DNA of 64,000 bases from positions 201,414 through 265,413 of the forward strand of contig CAWJKY010000002.1 of assembly GCA_963843565.1 (NCBI GenBank), written 5' to 3'. A program made the translations under genes and the position numbers. The notes under the pieces were generated by a model. The model ran no database searches and was not told the DNA's origin. It saw only the letters and a list, made by a program, of their open reading frames with translations. This DNA comes from DASZQY01 sp963843565 (GTDB taxonomy: Bacteria > Pseudomonadota > Alphaproteobacteria > Rhizobiales > Kaistiaceae). Of this stretch, positions 27,170 through 35,803 are shown one piece after another. How positions within the stretch are numbered: position 1 is the first letter of the stretch; every line of letters begins with the position of its first letter.

Positions 27170-28963
27170 ATGACCGGGGGACGTGCAGCTCGCGCGCGCG
27201 GGCGGAGCACACTGTGGACTATCTCTACGGCAGTATTCTTGGCGGCGATCGCGGGTTCGGCGTCAGCGAATGAGGCCGCATCCACATTCATTGCACCAGA
27301 CAGTCCACCGAGCTACGTCCCCGAGGGCTCGACGTGGGTGCCCCAACGCGACAACCTCGGCGCCGCCGCGCTCGCAGGCGACAGCACGCCTCAGTCCATC
27401 GGCACGCTCTGCAAGCCCAACGTCGGCACGCCAACGACCCCTCCCTCCCAACTCGACGTCGCCTTGAGCCCGACCACCGGCATCATCGTTTCGAGCCAAG
27501 GCTACCTGACGTTCCTCAGATCGGACCCCGCCGGCTGCGCGACCAAGTCGTTCTCGGCGTGGAGCACGCTGTTCACAACCGCCCCCGGCGACGCGATCTT
27601 CAGCGAGCCGCGTGTGATCTATGACTCGCACGTGGACAAGTTCGGTGTTGCAATTCTCGTCAAGTCTCCGGGCGCGAGCACATTCCAGCTCTACATCGCC
27701 ATAGCCGGTTCGGATGGCGTGGCCGCGAGCGCCGTGGCCGTCCCGGGGATCATCGTCAGCGGGTCCAACGTATTGCAGGACCTCTCTCTCGGGTACGACA
27801 TCAACGTTTGGCTGGTGGCGCTTGACTACACCGCCTCGGGAACGCTGTACGGAGCGATGCTGGCGCTCAACAAGACAACCGGTGCTCAGGTCGGCGCCGT
27901 CGTCACCACCGTATCGCACCCTGTCGCGCCGATTGTCCTCGACAACGCCGCCACCGGCTATTTCCTAGCTGTTGATACGTCCGCGAAGAACCAGATCCGG
28001 CGCATTGTCCCGAACTTCAGCACGGGCTTTCCGGACTCCACCACGGCAATCTCCGTCACCGCGTTCGATCTGCCGCCGGCGGTTACGCAGTCGAACGGCG
28101 CGACGCTTGCCGCCGACGACGGCAACTTCCACGCCCCGACCGTCCAGATCGGTACTTCGCTGTGGAACGTGCATACGGTCGGGGTCGGCGGCCACGCGCG
28201 CGTGCGCATGTACAGGCTCGACACCACCGCGACGTCGCCCCTGACGACCTTCACGCCGATGATCGACGGCAACGAGGACATATTCGCCCCGTCAGTGGCC
28301 ACCGTCTCCAACGCCGCCGGTAGCGCCGCCTTCCTCACGGCCACCTACAACAACTTCAGCATGCCCGGCAGTCCGCTTTACGCGCTCGCGTTCAGCGGGC
28401 CGAACGACGCGACCTCCGGCTGGACCTACGACGTCATCGGAAGCGACACGAACTTCACCGCCAGCGGAAGCCAGTGGGCCACCCATTCGGCCACATGGAT
28501 GAACCCCGGCGATACGAGCGCCTGGGGCTTCGGCCAGCTCGCCAGCGGGAGCGCTGCCACCAACTGGTCGATCGCGGGCGCCGAAATCACCAGCCCCGGT
28601 GCACCGTTCGCCGCGCCGATCGCCAGCGCCGCCACCGGCATCGGCAGCGACCACTTCACCGCCAACTGGTCCGCGACGAGCCCGGCGGCGACGGCTTATA
28701 TGATCGACGTTGCAACCGACTCCGGCTTCACCAGCCTCGTCTCCGGCTACCAGGCGAAGAATGTCGGCAACGTGACCTCCGCCGACGTTTCCGGCCTGTC
28801 CAAGAAGAGGACGTACTACTACCGCGTTCGCGCTGCAGGTGCGTCGCTCAGCGGCAGCTCCAATACGATCGACGTAGCCACGACCGCAGTCGGCCCGCTG
28901 GAGCTTCTGGCGCTGGCGCTGCTTGCGTTCGGCGGCCTCGGATTGCGGCGGCGGCGCGCCTGA
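27170..28963 (+). CDS. Secreted protein with FN3-like domain and C-terminal anchor tail, copy 1
   Basis: A 597-residue protein of unknown function. A signal peptide (about 1-34) precedes a large beta-rich region with blocks such as APDSPPSYVPEGSTW, SEPRVIYDSHVDKF, LSLGYDINVWLVALDY and DDGNFHAPTVQIG. A fibronectin III-like domain (about 485-565; DHFTANWSA ... TYYYRVRAAG) follows. The last 24 residues are GPLELL, a leucine/alanine-rich helix and RRRR-A, the layout of C-terminal sorting or anchor tails. A beta-propeller core is possible but only inferred. It lies 107 bases after galT. Surface binding or attack on plant polysaccharide is a guess from context. Confidence 0.75.
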   Translation: MTGGRAARARGRSTLWTISTAVFLAAIAGSASANEAASTFIAPDSPPSYVPEGSTWVPQRDNLGAAALAGDSTPQSIGTLCKPNVGTPTTPPSQLDVALSPTTGIIVSSQGYLTFLRSDPAGCATKSFSAWSTLFTTAPGDAIFSEPRVIYDSHVDKFGVAILVKSPGASTFQLYIAIAGSDGVAASAVAVPGIIVSGSNVLQDLSLGYDINVWLVALDYTASGTLYGAMLALNKTTGAQVGAVVTTVSHPVAPIVLDNAATGYFLAVDTSAKNQIRRIVPNFSTGFPDSTTAISVTAFDLPPAVTQSNGATLAADDGNFHAPTVQIGTSLWNVHTVGVGGHARVRMYRLDTTATSPLTTFTPMIDGNEDIFAPSVATVSNAAGSAAFLTATYNNFSMPGSPLYALAFSGPNDATSGWTYDVIGSDTNFTASGSQWATHSATWMNPGDTSAWGFGQLASGSAATNWSIAGAEITSPGAPFAAPIASAATGIGSDHFTANWSATSPAATAYMIDVATDSGFTSLVSGYQAKNVGNVTSADVSGLSKKRTYYYRVRAAGASLSGSSNTIDVATTAVGPLELLALALLAFGGLGLRRRRA

Positions 28964-28984
28964 GCCGAACCATCCGCGGCGCAG

Positions 28985-29207
28985 CGGCGCCGACCAACCC
29001 GAGTGGCATCTCCGCGCCCACTTCCTGCCGCCGCTCTTGCGCTCGGCGACGGTCAGGAAATTCATGGTCGGCTTCGAGCTGCTCGGCTCGCCCCAGCGCG
29101 ACCTGACGCCGGAGGCAGCGGCCGATCGGCTGCTGCAGGTGTCGGCGACGCATTGTCTCGACGGCGGCGCCGGCGAAGCCATCGCGCCGAGCGACCACAT
29201 ACTTTGA
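28985..29207 (+). pseudogene. galT 3' fragment (duplication scar)
   Basis: The frame encodes the last 63 or so residues of GalT: DQPEWHLRAHFLPPLLRS, then KFMVGFELLGSPQRDLTPEA and the diverged end HCLDGGAG. It aligns without gaps to the 3' end of the intact galT at 26866-27060. The catalytic part is absent, so it cannot function as a transferase. It retains an open frame to 29207 but has no start signal. Confidence 0.88.
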
Positions 29208-29410
29208 CACTTCTGCCAAGTTGGCACCGGCGCCCCGCAGACTGCCATTTCAGGGTGCGCGCGGTCGCAGGCGTCTGAACGGGCGCACCAGGAAACCGAG
29301 GCACAGAGCCAATCTTCCCTCTACCTTTTGGTAGAGGCGCCGCTCCCGGCAAAGCGCGAAGCTCGCCCCAGGGCCCGCAGGGGCCTCGACATGAATCGGG
29401 GAGAGTCTGG
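29208..29410. other. Spacer between galT fragment and second secreted-protein gene
   Basis: This stretch contains a perfect eight-base hairpin at 29318-29337 (CCTCTACC-TTTT-GGTAGAGG) without a T tract. It is about 95 bases longer than the matching spacer in unit 1 and only weakly similar to it. I see no gene in it. Confidence 0.4.
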
Positions 29411-31213
29411 ATGGCAACGGGTGGGGCGACGCAAGGCGGCGGGTCTCGGGCGTGGCGGGGGTTCTCCGCTGCGTTGTTCTTTTGCGCGACGATCGGCGCG
29501 GCGTCGGCGGACACGGCGCCTCCGTTCATCGCGCCCGACAGTCCGCCGGCGTACCTCCCGGACGGCTCCACCTGGGTGCCCCGGCGCGACGGTCTCGGCA
29601 CGGCCGGCGACGAGTCCGGGCCGCAGACCGTCGGGACCCTGTGCATGCCCAACGTCGGATCGCCGACGACCGCGCCATCGCAGCTCGACGGGGCGGTGAG
29701 CCCCTCCACCGGCATCATCGTTTCGGGCGAGGGATACATGACCTTCGACCGGTCGAACCCAGCCGGCTGCGCGAGCACGTCCTTCACCGGATGGGCATCG
29801 CTGTTTGGTGTCGCGAGCGCGACCTACAGTGAGCCGCGGGTCATCTACGACAGTTACGCGGGCAAGTTCGTCATCGCGATCATCGTGAAGGACGTGCCCA
29901 ATAGCATCTCCAGCGTCTACGCGGCCGCCAGTTCGGACGGCACGACCTGGACCACCCACCTCATCAGCAGCGAGACACTGCCCTACGTCAAGCAGGACCT
30001 GTCGTTGGGATACGATTCAAGCCACTGGCTGGTCGCGGTGGATTATACGACCGCATCAAACCTCAAGACAGAGTACATAGCGATCGACAAGACCACGATG
30101 ACACTGGCCTCCGCGTTCTCGAGTGTCCCCGCCCCGCATTCGGTTGCGCCGATTGTCCTCGATGGTTCCACAACGGACTATTTCCTGGCCGCGGATACGA
30201 CCGCGAAGAACCGGATAACGCGTGTTACGGTCGACTTCGGCGCGTCGCTGTCCGGGACCTGGATTGCCGTCACGCCCTTCGACCTTCCGCCGACGATCTC
30301 GGAATCGAGCGGCGGGACGCTCCTTCCCGACGACGGCAACTTCCACGCCCCGACGATCCAGATCGGCAATTCACTGTGGAACGCGCACACGATCAGAGTC
30401 GACGGCCACGCGCGCGTGCGCATGTACAAGCTCCCCACCAACGGGGCGTCGCCGGCCATGACCTTCACGCCGGTCATCGTCGGCAACGAGGATCTCTTCG
30501 CGCCGTCGGTCGCAACCAACCTGGAGGCTGCCGGCAGCACGGCATTCCTCACCGCGACCTACAACAACTTCGACACCCCCGGCAGTCCGCTCACCTTGCT
30601 GACGTTCGAGGGACCGAACGACGCGACCACCGGCTGGACCTATGACGTCGTCGCCGCCAACTCCAGCTTCACGGCCAGCGGAGCCCCGTGGTCCAGCCAT
30701 TCGGCGACGGTGATGAATCCAACCGAAACCTCCGCGTGGGCCTTCGGCCAGCTCGCCAGCGGAGGTGCCGCGACCAACTGGTCGATCGCCGGCGCGCAAA
30801 TCAGGGCACCCGGCGCACCATTCGCGGCGCCGATCGCGAGCGCCGCCACCGGCATCGACAGCGACCACTTCACCGCCAACTGGTCGGCGGTGAGCGCCTC
30901 GGCAGCAAACTCGGGCGCGAGCCCATCCGCAGCGCCCGGCTATGCGATCGACGTCGCCACCAACTCCGCCTTCACCGGCTTTGTCTCCGGCTATCAGAAC
31001 AAGAACGTCGGCAACGTCACATCCGTCGGCATCACCGGCCTTTCAGCGACGACCACGTACTATTATCGCGTCCGCGTCGCGGGGGCGGTGTTGAGTTCCA
31101 ACACGATCGACGCAACCACGAAGTCTGCCGTAGTGGCAGTCGGCCCGCTGGAGCTTCTGGCGCTGTCGCTGCTTGCGTTCGGCGGGCTGGGGTTGCGGCG
31201 GCGGTTCGCCTGA
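29411..31213 (+). CDS. Secreted protein with FN3-like domain and C-terminal anchor tail, copy 2
   Basis: A 600-residue paralogue of the preceding secreted protein, alignable over its whole length. It keeps the signal peptide, the APDSPPAYLPDGSTWVP start, the cysteine pair around QTVGTLCMPNVG and NPAGCAS, SEPRVIYDSYAGKF, DDGNFHAPTIQIG, the FN3-like region and the tail GPLELL ... LRRRFA. It differs by an insert rich in Ala and Ser (about residues 500-510) in the FN3-like domain. The conserved blocks despite clear divergence suggest that both copies are kept functional. No catalytic motif is recognised. Confidence 0.75.
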   Translation: MATGGATQGGGSRAWRGFSAALFFCATIGAASADTAPPFIAPDSPPAYLPDGSTWVPRRDGLGTAGDESGPQTVGTLCMPNVGSPTTAPSQLDGAVSPSTGIIVSGEGYMTFDRSNPAGCASTSFTGWASLFGVASATYSEPRVIYDSYAGKFVIAIIVKDVPNSISSVYAAASSDGTTWTTHLISSETLPYVKQDLSLGYDSSHWLVAVDYTTASNLKTEYIAIDKTTMTLASAFSSVPAPHSVAPIVLDGSTTDYFLAADTTAKNRITRVTVDFGASLSGTWIAVTPFDLPPTISESSGGTLLPDDGNFHAPTIQIGNSLWNAHTIRVDGHARVRMYKLPTNGASPAMTFTPVIVGNEDLFAPSVATNLEAAGSTAFLTATYNNFDTPGSPLTLLTFEGPNDATTGWTYDVVAANSSFTASGAPWSSHSATVMNPTETSAWAFGQLASGGAATNWSIAGAQIRAPGAPFAAPIASAATGIDSDHFTANWSAVSASAANSGASPSAAPGYAIDVATNSAFTGFVSGYQNKNVGNVTSVGITGLSATTTYYYRVRVAGAVLSSNTIDATTKSAVVAVGPLELLALSLLAFGGLGLRRRFA

Positions 31214-31410
31214 GACGGACCAGCCGCGGCGCGGCGCCGGCCAGGGCACACGTGCATCGGCGAGCCGGCCTGGCCGCCTGAATTTGGCCGCCGACGGGCG
31301 AGCTGCTTACTGACCGCCCAAGGCCCTTCGAAAACCCTCTGCCTGCGGCTACGGGCCCTCTGCCAACCCGTTGACTCGATTTGTTCGTTTGGTTCAAATT
31401 GCACGGTATG

Positions 31411-31429
31411 TATCACAAGTAATGATACC
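31411..31429. promoter_or_regulatory. Operator GTATCA-N7-TGATAC before the arabinofuranosidase gene
   Basis: A perfect six-base inverted repeat with a seven-base spacer (CAAGTAA). It ends 15 bases before the GH51 start codon, so a bound protein would cover the ribosome site or transcription start. The same half-sites and spacing recur at 38972 and 39155. Confidence 0.75.
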
Positions 31430-31444
31430 AGCTGGGAGGCTAGG

Positions 31445-32959
31445 ATGAGGGCGCGAGTCGCGGTCCACAAGGATTTTGAAGTTTCGAAGATCGACGACCG
31501 CCTCTACAGCGCGTTCCTTGAGCATCTTGGACGGGCCGTCTACACCGGCATCTACGAGCCGGGCCATCCGACCGCCGACGCTGACGGGTTCCGGGGCGAC
31601 GTGCTCGAGCTGGTTCAGGGCCTGAAGCCGCCCCTCGTCCGCTATCCGGGCGGCAACTTCGTCTCCAACTACAACTGGGAAGACGGCATCGGACCGCGCG
31701 CCGAGCGCCCGACGCGCCTCGACCTCGCGTGGCGCACCACCGAGAGCAACGAGATCGGCACCGACGAGTTCCTCAAGTGGTGTCGCAAGGCCGGCACCGA
31801 GCCGATGCTCGCCGTCAATCTCGGCACCAAGGGCTTCAACGAGGCCCTCGCGATGCTCGAGTATTGCAACCACCCCGGCGGCAGCTACTGGAGCGACCTG
31901 CGCAAGAAGAACGGCGCCAAGGATCCCTACGGCGTCAAGGTGTGGTGCCTCGGCAACGAGATGGACGGTCCGTGGCAGATGAACCACCGCACCGCCTACG
32001 AATACGGCCGCGTCGCCAACGAAGTCGGCCGCGGCATGAAGGTGTTCAATTCTTCGCTCGAGCTGATCGCCTGCGGCTCCTCGCACATGGACATGCCGAC
32101 CTATCCCGATTGGGAAGCCGAAGTGCTGACCGAGTGTTACGACAACGTCGACTACATCTCGCTGCACACCTACTGGCAGAATTACGAGAAGAACACCGCC
32201 AACTTCCTCGCCAAGACCGTCCTGCTCGACCGCTACATCCAGACCGTCAGCAGCATCATCGACTACGTCAAGGCCAAGAAGCGCTCCAAGCACGACGTCT
32301 ACATTTCCTTCGACGAGTGGAACGTCTGGTACCACAGCCGCCCCGCGGACGGCAGCAGCGACGACGGCAAGGGCACCGGCTGGCTGAAGGCGCCGCCGAT
32401 CCTCGAGGACGTTTACAATTTCGAGGACGTGCTCTTGGTCGGCTGCGCCCTCAACACCTTCATCCGCCGGTCGGACCGGGTGAAAGTCGCGTGCATCGCG
32501 CAGCTCGTGAACGTCATCGCGCCGATCATGACCCAGACCGGCGGGCCCGCCTGGCGGCAGACGATCTACTATCCCTACCAGTACGCCTCGATCTACGGGC
32601 GCGGCACCGCCCTCTCCGTCTCGGTCGACGTCCCGACCTACGACGCCGCGGTCGCCGACGACGTCCCCTATCTCGACGTCTCCGCGGTCGCCAACAGCGA
32701 CGGCAAGACGCTGACCTTCTTCATGGTCAACCGGCACCCGACCGAAGCGTTGACGATCGACATCGCCACCGCCGGCTACGCGCCGAAGGCGATCGCCGAG
32801 CACATCGTCATGGCCGACGACGACCTCAACGCGACCAACACCGCCAAGGCGCCGGACCGGATTGCGCCGCGTCCCGGCAAGGGCGTCGCGGTCGAGGACG
32901 GCGCCGTGAAGGGCGACCTGCCGCCGCTCTCCTACCACGTGGTCCGCGTGTCGATCTGA
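31445..32959 (+). CDS. abfA: GH51 alpha-L-arabinofuranosidase
   Basis: A 504-residue glycoside hydrolase of family GH51 that removes terminal alpha-L-arabinofuranosyl groups. The acid/base is Glu172 (WCLGNEMDGPW) and the nucleophile Glu291 (SFDEWNVWYH), almost the same numbers as in the Geobacillus enzyme. The first strand VRYPGGNFVSNYNWEDGIG forms the subsite -1 region. The C-terminal part is the usual beta-sandwich. There is no signal peptide, so it acts in the cytoplasm on imported oligosaccharides. GGGAGG precedes ATG 31445. A GTATCA-N7-TGATAC operator lies just upstream. The product would feed araA, araB and araD. Confidence 0.95.
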   Translation: MRARVAVHKDFEVSKIDDRLYSAFLEHLGRAVYTGIYEPGHPTADADGFRGDVLELVQGLKPPLVRYPGGNFVSNYNWEDGIGPRAERPTRLDLAWRTTESNEIGTDEFLKWCRKAGTEPMLAVNLGTKGFNEALAMLEYCNHPGGSYWSDLRKKNGAKDPYGVKVWCLGNEMDGPWQMNHRTAYEYGRVANEVGRGMKVFNSSLELIACGSSHMDMPTYPDWEAEVLTECYDNVDYISLHTYWQNYEKNTANFLAKTVLLDRYIQTVSSIIDYVKAKKRSKHDVYISFDEWNVWYHSRPADGSSDDGKGTGWLKAPPILEDVYNFEDVLLVGCALNTFIRRSDRVKVACIAQLVNVIAPIMTQTGGPAWRQTIYYPYQYASIYGRGTALSVSVDVPTYDAAVADDVPYLDVSAVANSDGKTLTFFMVNRHPTEALTIDIATAGYAPKAIAEHIVMADDDLNATNTAKAPDRIAPRPGKGVAVEDGAVKGDLPPLSYHVVRVSI

Positions 32960-32993
32960 TCCGCTGAGGGCAGCCCTCGCGAGGGTGCCAGGT

Positions 32994-33908
32994 TCAGGCC
33001 GCGGCGACGCGCACCATGCGTCCGTCGCGGCCGGCGACCAGCGCCCCCTGTCCGATGCGCTCCGCCGCCTCGATGCCGGCCCGGTCGGCTCTTTGAATGT
33101 CGTGCCCGCCGGGATTGGCGATAGACAGCACCGACGACTTCAACAGCCGCGAATAGGGATGCTCGGGTGCGTCGAGGATCGGCCGCGCCGGCCCCATCTC
33201 GACCACGTATCCCCTCTGCATGATGATGATCCGGTCGGAGATGTAATAGGCGGTGGCGAGGTCATGGGTGATGTAGATCACCGAGACCCCGAAGTCGTCG
33301 CGCAGCGCCCGCAACAGGTTGACGATCGCCATCCGCAGCGACGCATCGACCATCGACACCGGCTCATCCGCGATCAGCAGCTTCGGATTGGGGATCAGCG
33401 CACGCGCGATCGCGGCGCGCTGCAACTGGCCCCCCGAAAGTTCGTGAGGGAAACGACCCTGCACCTCGGCGAGACTGAGGCCAACCTTGCGCAGCGCCTC
33501 GTCCATGGCGTGGTCGATCTCGGCCTTGCTGCGCACGCCAAGCAGAGACCGCGCGGTCGATGCGAGATAGCGGTCGACGCGCTTCAGCGGATTGAACGCC
33601 TCGAAGGGATTCTGGAACACTGGCTGAACGCGGCGCATGAACTCCATCCGCGCCCGCCCGCGCCGCGCGCCGCGCGCTGCGTGGCCATCGAAGAGGATGT
33701 CGCCTTCGGTCGGCTTCTCCAGGCCGAGGATCATGCGCGCCAGCGTCGTCTTTCCCGACCCGGACTCGCCGATGATCGTGAAGATCTCGGGCTTCTCGAC
33801 TTCCAGGGAGAAGCCGACATCGTTGACCGCGGTCACTCCACGGCGGGAGATAAACCCGCCCAGCGAGAACCGCTTGGTGACGTGCCGGACTTCGAGAAGC
33901 GTGGTCAC
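32994..33908 (-). CDS. Opp/Dpp-type ABC transporter ATP-binding protein (second)
   Basis: A 304-residue OppF-like ATPase. Walker A is GESGSGKTT, the signature LSGGQLQRAAIARAL, and Walker B LLIADEPVSMVD. The C-terminal extension (EHPYSRLLKSSVLSIANPGG) is typical of the family. The start is GTG 33908, which overlaps the preceding stop by three bases (GTGA). It is the last gene of the five-gene operon SBP-permease-permease-ATPase-ATPase. Opp-family importers also carry oligosaccharides, and context favours arabinose-containing oligomers. Confidence 0.92.
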   Translation of the reverse strand: MTTLLEVRHVTKRFSLGGFISRRGVTAVNDVGFSLEVEKPEIFTIIGESGSGKTTLARMILGLEKPTEGDILFDGHAARGARRGRARMEFMRRVQPVFQNPFEAFNPLKRVDRYLASTARSLLGVRSKAEIDHAMDEALRKVGLSLAEVQGRFPHELSGGQLQRAAIARALIPNPKLLIADEPVSMVDASLRMAIVNLLRALRDDFGVSVIYITHDLATAYYISDRIIIMQRGYVVEMGPARPILDAPEHPYSRLLKSSVLSIANPGGHDIQRADRAGIEAAERIGQGALVAGRDGRMVRVAAA

Positions 33909-34936
33909 GCGACCACCTCGACAGGCGCCGCCGCCGGTGCGGGCGCCAGCGGCACGACGTCGTCCGAGCGGAAGCAGGCTGCGCGATGCTCGCTGCCGAT
34001 TGTCACCAGTGGCGGCACGTCGACCTTGCACCGATCGACCGCCAACGGGCAGCGCGGATGGAAGCGACATCCTGACGGCGGGTCGGCCAGGCTGGGCGGA
34101 CGGCCCTCCAGCGCGGGCTTCCGGGTCGTATCGCCGATACTCGGCAAGCTCGCCACCAGGTGCGCCGTGTAAGGGTGCTTCGGCCTGGTGAAGATCGTCC
34201 GCGTCGGCCCCTCCTCGACCAGCCGGCCCGCGTACATGATGCCCACGCGATGCGCCATGTTGGCGTGCACCGCCATATCGTGGGTGACGAAGATCACCGA
34301 ACTGCCCATCGCCGCGCGCACGTCGCCGATCAGCGCCAGCACGTCCTTCTGCACGACAACGTCGAGCGCCGTCGTCGGTTCATCGGCAATGATGAATTGC
34401 GGCCGGCAGACAGTGGCAAGTGCGATGACGACGCGCTGGCGCATCCCGCCGGAGAGCTCGTGTGGGTAGGCGCGCAGGATTTCCGGCCCGAGATCGAGGT
34501 GGCGCAGATGCTCACGTACCTGCCGCCAGAATTGCGCGCGCGGCAGCCGCATCTGCCTGAAGGCAAAATCATCGAACGAATGCTCGATCCGGCGCACTGG
34601 ATTGAGCAGGCTCATCGAGCCCTGCATGATGTACGACATGTATTTCCAGCGGATCGCGTCGACGGTCTCCTTCGAGTCGCCGTAGACATCCACCGCCAGG
34701 TCGTCGAACTGATACTTGACCGACCCGGCGACGACGGTCAGCGGCGGCCGGATGGCGGCGGCCAGCACCTTGATGAGGGTGGTCTTGCCGGACGAGGATT
34801 CGCCGGCCAGCCCATAAATCTCGTCGCGATGGATCGTCAGGCTGATGTCGTCGACGGCGCGCACCTCGCGCTGCACGCCGTAGTAGTTCATCAGGTAGTA
34901 CGCCCGCAGGTCCTTGACGGTGAGGATGTCGGTCAC
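33905..34936 (-). CDS. Opp/Dpp-type ABC transporter ATP-binding protein (first)
   Basis: A 343-residue OppD-like ATPase. Walker A reads GESSSGKTT, with Ser in place of the usual Gly but keeping GxxxxGKT. The signature is LSGGMRQRVVIALA and Walker B FIIADEPTTALD. The C-terminal cysteine-bearing oligopeptide/dipeptide-family motif is present (GCRFHPRCPLAVDRC). A GTGA overlap links it to the next ATPase gene, and three bases separate it from the upstream permease gene. Confidence 0.93.
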   Translation of the reverse strand: MTDILTVKDLRAYYLMNYYGVQREVRAVDDISLTIHRDEIYGLAGESSSGKTTLIKVLAAAIRPPLTVVAGSVKYQFDDLAVDVYGDSKETVDAIRWKYMSYIMQGSMSLLNPVRRIEHSFDDFAFRQMRLPRAQFWRQVREHLRHLDLGPEILRAYPHELSGGMRQRVVIALATVCRPQFIIADEPTTALDVVVQKDVLALIGDVRAAMGSSVIFVTHDMAVHANMAHRVGIMYAGRLVEEGPTRTIFTRPKHPYTAHLVASLPSIGDTTRKPALEGRPPSLADPPSGCRFHPRCPLAVDRCKVDVPPLVTIGSEHRAACFRSDDVVPLAPAPAAAPVEVVA

Positions 34937-34939
34937 TTC

Positions 34940-35797
34940 TCAGGTCCCCATGCGTCTCAACCGGCTGCGCGGATCGATGTATTCGTTCAACGAAATCGCC
35001 AGCAGGAACAGCCCCAGAAACATCAGGACAAGGATCGCCACCGGAATGACGATCCACCACCAGGTGCCGACCACCATCGCCGAGTGGTTGTTGGCCCAGT
35101 AAAGCGTCGTTCCGACAGTCGGCACATTGAGGTTGGTGAAGCCGAGCACCGCCAGGGTCACCTCCAGTCCGATCGACCAGATCATGTTGGCCATGAACGT
35201 CGAGAAGATAATCGGCATGACGTAGGGCAGATGCTCCTGAAGCATGATCGTCACGGGCGACATGCCGGCAAACACGGCCTGGCGCGTGAACTCCCGGTGG
35301 CGAAGTCCGAGCGCCACCGAGCGGATAAGCCGCGCGTCGTATGGCCAGCCGAAGCACGCCATCAAAAGAGCAAGAGTCAGCTCGTTCGAGTTGGCCTTCA
35401 TCACGAAGTAGAACAGGATCAGGATAGGGAAGATCGGGATCGCGACGAAGATGTCGTTGACGAACATCAGCGCCCGGTCAATCCAGCCCCCCAGGTAGCC
35501 GGCGGCGAGCCCCACGCTGATCGAGATGACACGCGACAAGATCGCCACGATCAGTCCGAAGCTGAGTGTGTTGCGGAAGGCGAAGGTCAGTTGCCAGAAC
35601 ATGTCCTGGCCGCGCGAATTGGTGCCGAAGATGTACTGCCAACTCGGCGCCTGGTCCGGAACCACGCGGTAAACCGCTTCAGGATTGACTGTCGTGAAGA
35701 AGCTCAAGCACGAGAAGATCACCACGGCGCCAACCAGCACAATGCCGACGGCGAACTCGATATTGTAACGGATAAGGTCGCGAAAGACGGTGAACAT
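34940..35797 (-). CDS. Opp/Dpp-type ABC permease (DppC-like)
   Basis: A 285-residue inner-membrane permease with about six hydrophobic segments. It has the DppC-type periplasmic lead-in (QYIFGTNSRGQDMFWQL) and the cytoplasmic coupling loop SVALGLRHREFTRQAVFAGM, in which the EAA-type motif contacts the ATPases. It is the third gene of the operon, six bases after the DppB-like gene. Confidence 0.92.
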   Translation of the reverse strand: MFTVFRDLIRYNIEFAVGIVLVGAVVIFSCLSFFTTVNPEAVYRVVPDQAPSWQYIFGTNSRGQDMFWQLTFAFRNTLSFGLIVAILSRVISISVGLAAGYLGGWIDRALMFVNDIFVAIPIFPILILFYFVMKANSNELTLALLMACFGWPYDARLIRSVALGLRHREFTRQAVFAGMSPVTIMLQEHLPYVMPIIFSTFMANMIWSIGLEVTLAVLGFTNLNVPTVGTTLYWANNHSAMVVGTWWWIVIPVAILVLMFLGLFLLAISLNEYIDPRSRLRRMGT

Positions 35798-35803
35798 CGC
35801 TGG

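Larger units (their letters stand above)
26866..31213 (+). repeat. Tandem duplication: galT 3' end plus secreted-protein gene
   Basis: Two diverged copies of one unit lie head to tail. Unit 1 is the 3' end of galT (from about 26866) plus the 597-residue secreted-protein gene. Unit 2 (from about 28985) is a galT 3' fragment plus the 600-residue paralogue. The galT portions are nearly 90% identical in bases by eye, while the secreted proteins have diverged further. The fragment fixes the direction and the boundary of the duplication. Confidence 0.85.

Noticed and set aside
32968..32990. Hairpin between abfA and the convergent ATPase gene as a terminator
   Set aside because: The core CCCTCGCGAGGG is self-complementary, but the stem is short and has no T-run on either strand, so I do not call it a terminator.
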